DNA of 64,000 nt from Actinomycetospora soli (lineage in GTDB: Bacteria > Actinomycetota > Actinomycetes > Mycobacteriales > Pseudonocardiaceae). Below the pieces are notes generated by a model. That model was not told the DNA's origin. It ran no database searches and saw nothing but the letters and a program-made list of their open reading frames with translations. The translations under genes and the position numbers were made by a program. Position 1 is the first letter of the stretch. Every line of letters starts with the position of its first letter. Shown here one piece after another: positions 60,100-64,000 of this stretch. The stretch covers positions 62,001 through 126,000 of the forward strand of contig NZ_JAJNDA010000010.1 of the NCBI RefSeq assembly GCF_021026295.1, in the 5' to 3' direction.

Positions 60100-60855
60100 A
60101 TGGACCCTCGCGCTGCGCCACCCGTCCGGAGCAGTCCCGTGCCGCTCTACTTCCAGGCGGCGCTCCACCTGCAGCAGATGATCGCGGACGGTGATCTTCC
60201 GCCGGGAGGCAGACTCCCGAGCGAGGCGGAGCTCGCGACCCGCCTGCGGGTCACCCGTCCGACCGTCCGCCGCGCCGTCAGCCACCTCGTGGAGCAGGGC
60301 GTGCTGGTCCGTCGGCGCGGCGCCGGCGTCCGGGTGGTCGCCCCCTCGGTGCGGCGCAAGGCGGACCTGACGAGCCTGTTCGACGACCTGGCGCGCCACG
60401 GCGGCACCCCGCGCACCGAGGTGCGCGGGCTCGTCGTCGGGACGGTGGCCGCGGACGTCGCCGCGCGCTCGGGGATCCCGGAGGGGACGGAGGTGACGTC
60501 GATCGAGCGGCTGCGCTTCGCCGGCGACGAGCCGCTCGCGCTCATGACGAACGTCGTGCCGCGCGACGTGCTCGTGCTCGACGCGGCGATGCTGCGGGAG
60601 CACGGCCTCTACCAGCTCCTGCGGGACGCGGGGGGCGTGCCGGTGACCGCGACGCAGGTGGTCGGGGCGCGCGCGGCGACCGCCGCCGAGGCCGCGCTGC
60701 TCGACGAGCCGCGCGGCGCGCCACTGCTGACGATGACCCGCACGGCCTGGGACGATGCCGGGCGACTCGTCGAGTACGGCGCGCACGTCTACCGGGCCTC
60801 GCGGTACTCGTTCGAACTGGATCTGGGTGCCGGGACCGCCCTGCCGGTCGAGTAG
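60100..60855 (+). CDS. GntR family regulator (UTRA domain)
   Basis: A 251-residue HutC-type regulator: winged helix (SEAELATRLRVTRPTVRRAV, then LVEQGVLVRRRGAGVRVV) and UTRA sensing domain (DEPLALMTNVVPRDVLVLDA, HGLYQLLRDAGGVPV). It is a paralogue of the GntR protein at 33062. ATG 60100 with GGGAG 4 bases upstream is preferred over a frame extension that would run through the operator. It is divergent from the ABC-importer operon and probably binds the same motif as its paralogue, giving cross-regulation of import and catabolism. Confidence 0.86.
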   Translation: MDPRAAPPVRSSPVPLYFQAALHLQQMIADGDLPPGGRLPSEAELATRLRVTRPTVRRAVSHLVEQGVLVRRRGAGVRVVAPSVRRKADLTSLFDDLARHGGTPRTEVRGLVVGTVAADVAARSGIPEGTEVTSIERLRFAGDEPLALMTNVVPRDVLVLDAAMLREHGLYQLLRDAGGVPVTATQVVGARAATAAEAALLDEPRGAPLLTMTRTAWDDAGRLVEYGAHVYRASRYSFELDLGAGTALPVE

Positions 60856-60879
60856 GGTTCCGCCCGGGGGCGCACCGGA

Positions 60880-61632
60880 ATGAGTGAACGAACGGTCGAA
60901 CTCGGCGACGTGCCGACGCGCGTGGTCGACGAGGGCTCCGGCCCGGCGGTGGTCCTGATCCACGCCACCCCGTTCGACCTGGACTACTGGTCGGGACTCG
61001 CCCTCGCGCTGCGCTCCGAGCGCCGGGTGGTCCGCTACGACCTGCGCGGCCACGGCGCCGCCGCCCACGCGCCCGTCCCGACCACCCGGCGGCTGGTCGC
61101 CGACCTCGTCGAGCTGCTCGACCGGCTCGACCTGCCGGACGCCCACGTCGTCGGGCACTCCCTCGGCGCGGTCGTCGCGCAGGGCTTCGCGCTCGCGTGC
61201 CCCGGCCGGACCCGCAGGCTGTCCCTGCTCGCCGCCCGCGCCTCGCCCTCGCCCCTGTTCGCGACGCTCTCCGAGGCGTTGCGGCGTGACGCCGCCGCCG
61301 CCGACATCTCGATCACGCGCTGGTTCACGGCCGGGCAGCTCGCCCGCAACGGGTCGGCGGTGCAGTACGCGCGCACCCGGATCGAGCACACGCCGGTCGC
61401 CTCCTGGGCCGACGGGCTCGCCCGGGTCGCCGAGGCCGACTGCCTCGCCGAGCTGCCGCGCCTGACGATGCCCGCCGAGGTCGTCGTCGGGGAGGACGAC
61501 CAGGGGGCGAAGCCGGAGCACAGCCGCGCGATCGCCGACGCCATCCCGACGGCGAGCTTCCACCTCGTCCCGCGGGCCCGCTCGCTCCTGGCCCTCGAGC
61601 ACCCGGAGGTCGTGGCGCCGCTGCTGCGGTGA
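60880..61632 (+). CDS. Alpha/beta hydrolase
   Basis: A 250-residue hydrolase of the 3-oxoadipate enol-lactonase/haloperoxidase-like type. Oxyanion segment IHATPFDLDYWSG (where HGxP is usual, here HATP), nucleophile VGHSLGAVVAQGFAL with Ser near residue 94, acid Asp in VVGEDDQGA, and His in LALEHPEVVAP near the C-terminus. Substrate unknown. ATG start 24 bases after the GntR stop, so it may be co-transcribed with that regulator. Its end is 4 bases from the convergent LuxR gene, with no room for a separate terminator. Confidence 0.82.
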   Translation: MSERTVELGDVPTRVVDEGSGPAVVLIHATPFDLDYWSGLALALRSERRVVRYDLRGHGAAAHAPVPTTRRLVADLVELLDRLDLPDAHVVGHSLGAVVAQGFALACPGRTRRLSLLAARASPSPLFATLSEALRRDAAAADISITRWFTAGQLARNGSAVQYARTRIEHTPVASWADGLARVAEADCLAELPRLTMPAEVVVGEDDQGAKPEHSRAIADAIPTASFHLVPRARSLLALEHPEVVAPLLR

Positions 61633-61636
61633 CGGC

Positions 61637-62590
<954 letters not shown>

Positions 62591-62725
62591 GCACCCTGAC
62601 GCTAGACCGGCCGTGACCTGGGCGGGAGGGGTCCGCATCGGTCGATCGACCGATCCCGTCGTCGTGATTCCTCCCTAGCGTCCGGCCCGCGGGCGCGCCG
62701 GCGCCCCACGAGGACGGGAGGCGTC

Positions 62726-64000
62726 ATGTCCGAGGAGATCCCCTGGCTGTCGGCGACGGAGCTGGCCGCGAAGGTCCGGGACGGGGAGCTCTCGCCGAGC
62801 GAGATCGCCACGGCGGTGCTCGACCGCGTCGACCGGGTCAACCCCGACCTGAACGCGATCGTCAACCTCGACCGGGAGCAGGTCGAGCGGGACGCGGCGG
62901 AGCTGACGGCCGCCGTCTCCCGCGGCGACGAGCTCGGTCCGCTGCACGGCGTGCCCTACACGATCAAGGACCTGACGAACGTCGCCGGACTGCCGACCAC
63001 GTTCGGCATGGTGCCGCTGAAGGACAACGTCGCGGAGCAGGACGCGGTGCTGGTCCGCCGGATGCGCGCGGCCGGTGGACTGTTCCTCGGCAAGACCAAC
63101 ACCCCGGAGAGCGGCTACTACGGCGGCACCGACAACCACCTGTTCGGCCCGACCCACAACCCGTGGCGGCACGGGTACTCCGCCGGCGGCTCGAGCGGCG
63201 GCGCGGCGGCCGCGGTCGCCGCCGGGCTCGGCCCGCTCGCCGAGGGCAGCGACGGCGCCGGGTCGGTCCGCATCCCCGCGTCGCTGTGCGGCGTCGTGGG
63301 GCTGAAGCCGACCACGGGGATCGTCCCGCAGACCATCCTCGCCGGCCGGTACTACACGTGGGCCTACCACGGGCCGATCACGCGGACGGTCGCCGACAAC
63401 GCCCTGATGCTCGACGTCGTCGCCGGCGCCGACCACGCCGACCCCCTGTCCATCCCGCGCGTCGAGTCGTCGTACGTGACCGCCGCACAGGGCGACGTCC
63501 GCGGGCTGCGCGTCGCGTTCTCGGCCGACATGGGGCTGGGCACGCACGTCGACGAGGAGGTCCTCGCGGTGTGCCGGGAGGCCGTCGGTGCGCTCGAGGG
63601 GCTCGGGGCGACGATCACCGAGGCCACCCCGGGGTGGGGCCCGGCCTCCGAGGCGATGTGGCACGGCATCTGGGTGCCGGGCTTCGCCTCGGAGCACGAC
63701 CTGCTCGACTGGGAGTCGCTGCGCGGCCAGGTCGACGACAACCTGATCACGCTGATGCGCGAGGGCGAGACGCTGACCGGTGTCGACGTCGGTCGCGCCG
63801 AGGTCTTCCGCGGCGCGATGTGGGACACCTGGACGACCTTCATGGACGACTTCGACGTCCTCGTCTCGCCGACGTTGACCAGTGCGACGTTCCCGCTGGA
63901 ACGCTTCGCCCCGGAGTGGCTCGACGGTGCCTCGCTGCGCGAGCAGCTGCTCGACTGGCTGCTGACCTATCCCTACAACATGCTCAACAACCCGGCGATC
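62726..64000 (+). CDS. Amidase signature family protein (3' end beyond the window)
   Basis: An open reading frame of 425 codons without a stop at the right edge. The amidase triad is complete: Lys in YTIKDLTN (near residue 79), the Gly/Ser-rich signature GYSAGGSSGGAAAAVAAG with cis-Ser, and nucleophile Ser in GSDGAGSVRIPASLCG (near 177). It hydrolyses a carboxamide; the subtype (acylamidase, aryl or aliphatic) is not clear. ATG with GGGAGG 5 bases upstream. About 50-70 residues are expected to be missing. It is divergent from the LuxR gene. Confidence 0.9.
   Translation, partial: MSEEIPWLSATELAAKVRDGELSPSEIATAVLDRVDRVNPDLNAIVNLDREQVERDAAELTAAVSRGDELGPLHGVPYTIKDLTNVAGLPTTFGMVPLKDNVAEQDAVLVRRMRAAGGLFLGKTNTPESGYYGGTDNHLFGPTHNPWRHGYSAGGSSGGAAAAVAAGLGPLAEGSDGAGSVRIPASLCGVVGLKPTTGIVPQTILAGRYYTWAYHGPITRTVADNALMLDVVAGADHADPLSIPRVESSYVTAAQGDVRGLRVAFSADMGLGTHVDEEVLAVCREAVGALEGLGATITEATPGWGPASEAMWHGIWVPGFASEHDLLDWESLRGQVDDNLITLMREGETLTGVDVGRAEVFRGAMWDTWTTFMDDFDVLVSPTLTSATFPLERFAPEWLDGASLREQLLDWLLTYPYNMLNNPAI

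Overview
The window is 64 kb of very GC-rich DNA with high-GC actinobacterial features: frequent GTG starts, ATGA/GTGA gene overlaps, a plausible CTG start, several likely leaderless promoters with TANNNT boxes 6-7 nt before the start codon, an Lsr2-type nucleoid protein and a GlxA-type copper radical oxidase. A member of the Pseudonocardiales (Pseudonocardia/Actinomycetospora-like) is my best guess; this is inference, because no rRNA or marker gene is present. I saw no tRNA, rRNA, CRISPR array, insertion sequence or phage gene. About 57 protein genes are supported, two of them frameshifted and one cut by the right edge.

Region 1 (1-14 kb): a GNAT acetyltransferase, an acyl-CoA dehydrogenase and an aldehyde dehydrogenase; a TetR repressor with its MFS efflux pump, carrying two identical 16-bp operators; then a copper and disulfide group (VKOR-like protein, CopA P-type ATPase, DsbA-like thioredoxin, CopD/CtaG fusion, DUF5134 protein). 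Region 2 (13-31 kb): housekeeping and catabolic genes with their regulators (XRE/MmyB-type, LuxR, TetR), a RidA-like protein, an FAD oxidase, an NmrA-like reductase, an acyl-CoA dehydrogenase-like flavoprotein, an MpaB-type oxygenase, GlxA, an orphan OpuB-like permease, an Lsr2 protein with two DNA-binding modules, and a thiolase. Region 3 (31.8-33 kb): two 116-residue membrane-anchored LysM proteins that are a tandem duplication, each followed by the same 3' element.

Region 4 (33-60.9 kb) is the most coherent part: a myo-inositol/cyclitol catabolic island. A GntR gene diverges from iolC-aldolase-iolB-iolD-mmsA-iolT-usp; a second promoter leads iolE-like-iolG-iolH-oxidoreductase; a LacI regulator follows a P450-reductase-ferredoxin fusion. 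A minus-strand operon carries PhyH dioxygenase, SDR, inositol dehydrogenase, inosose-dehydratase-like and hydroxypyruvate-isomerase-like genes, divergent from a second LacI gene. A CUT2 sugar ABC importer with a further oxidoreductase diverges from a second GntR gene. Five copies of one operator (core TGTCNNNACAAAG, often running into a TTGAC -35 box) and three LacI-type palindromes lie at these promoters, so the island reads as one regulon. The extra P450, 2-oxoglutarate dioxygenase and duplicated isomerases and dehydrogenases suggest that it handles a modified cyclitol, such as a methyl-inositol, as well as myo-inositol; this is a hypothesis.

Region 5 (60.8-64 kb): an alpha/beta hydrolase, a LuxR regulator and an amidase open at the right edge.

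Three kinds of short dispersed repeat run through the window: a 15-mer TTCCCGACGRCGGGT (seven exact copies), a GACCGAAGGGCACC/TCGATAGACC family and a GGCAGCGAMGCGTCGTTGCTG hairpin family. The last two sit in frame inside copA as well as between genes.
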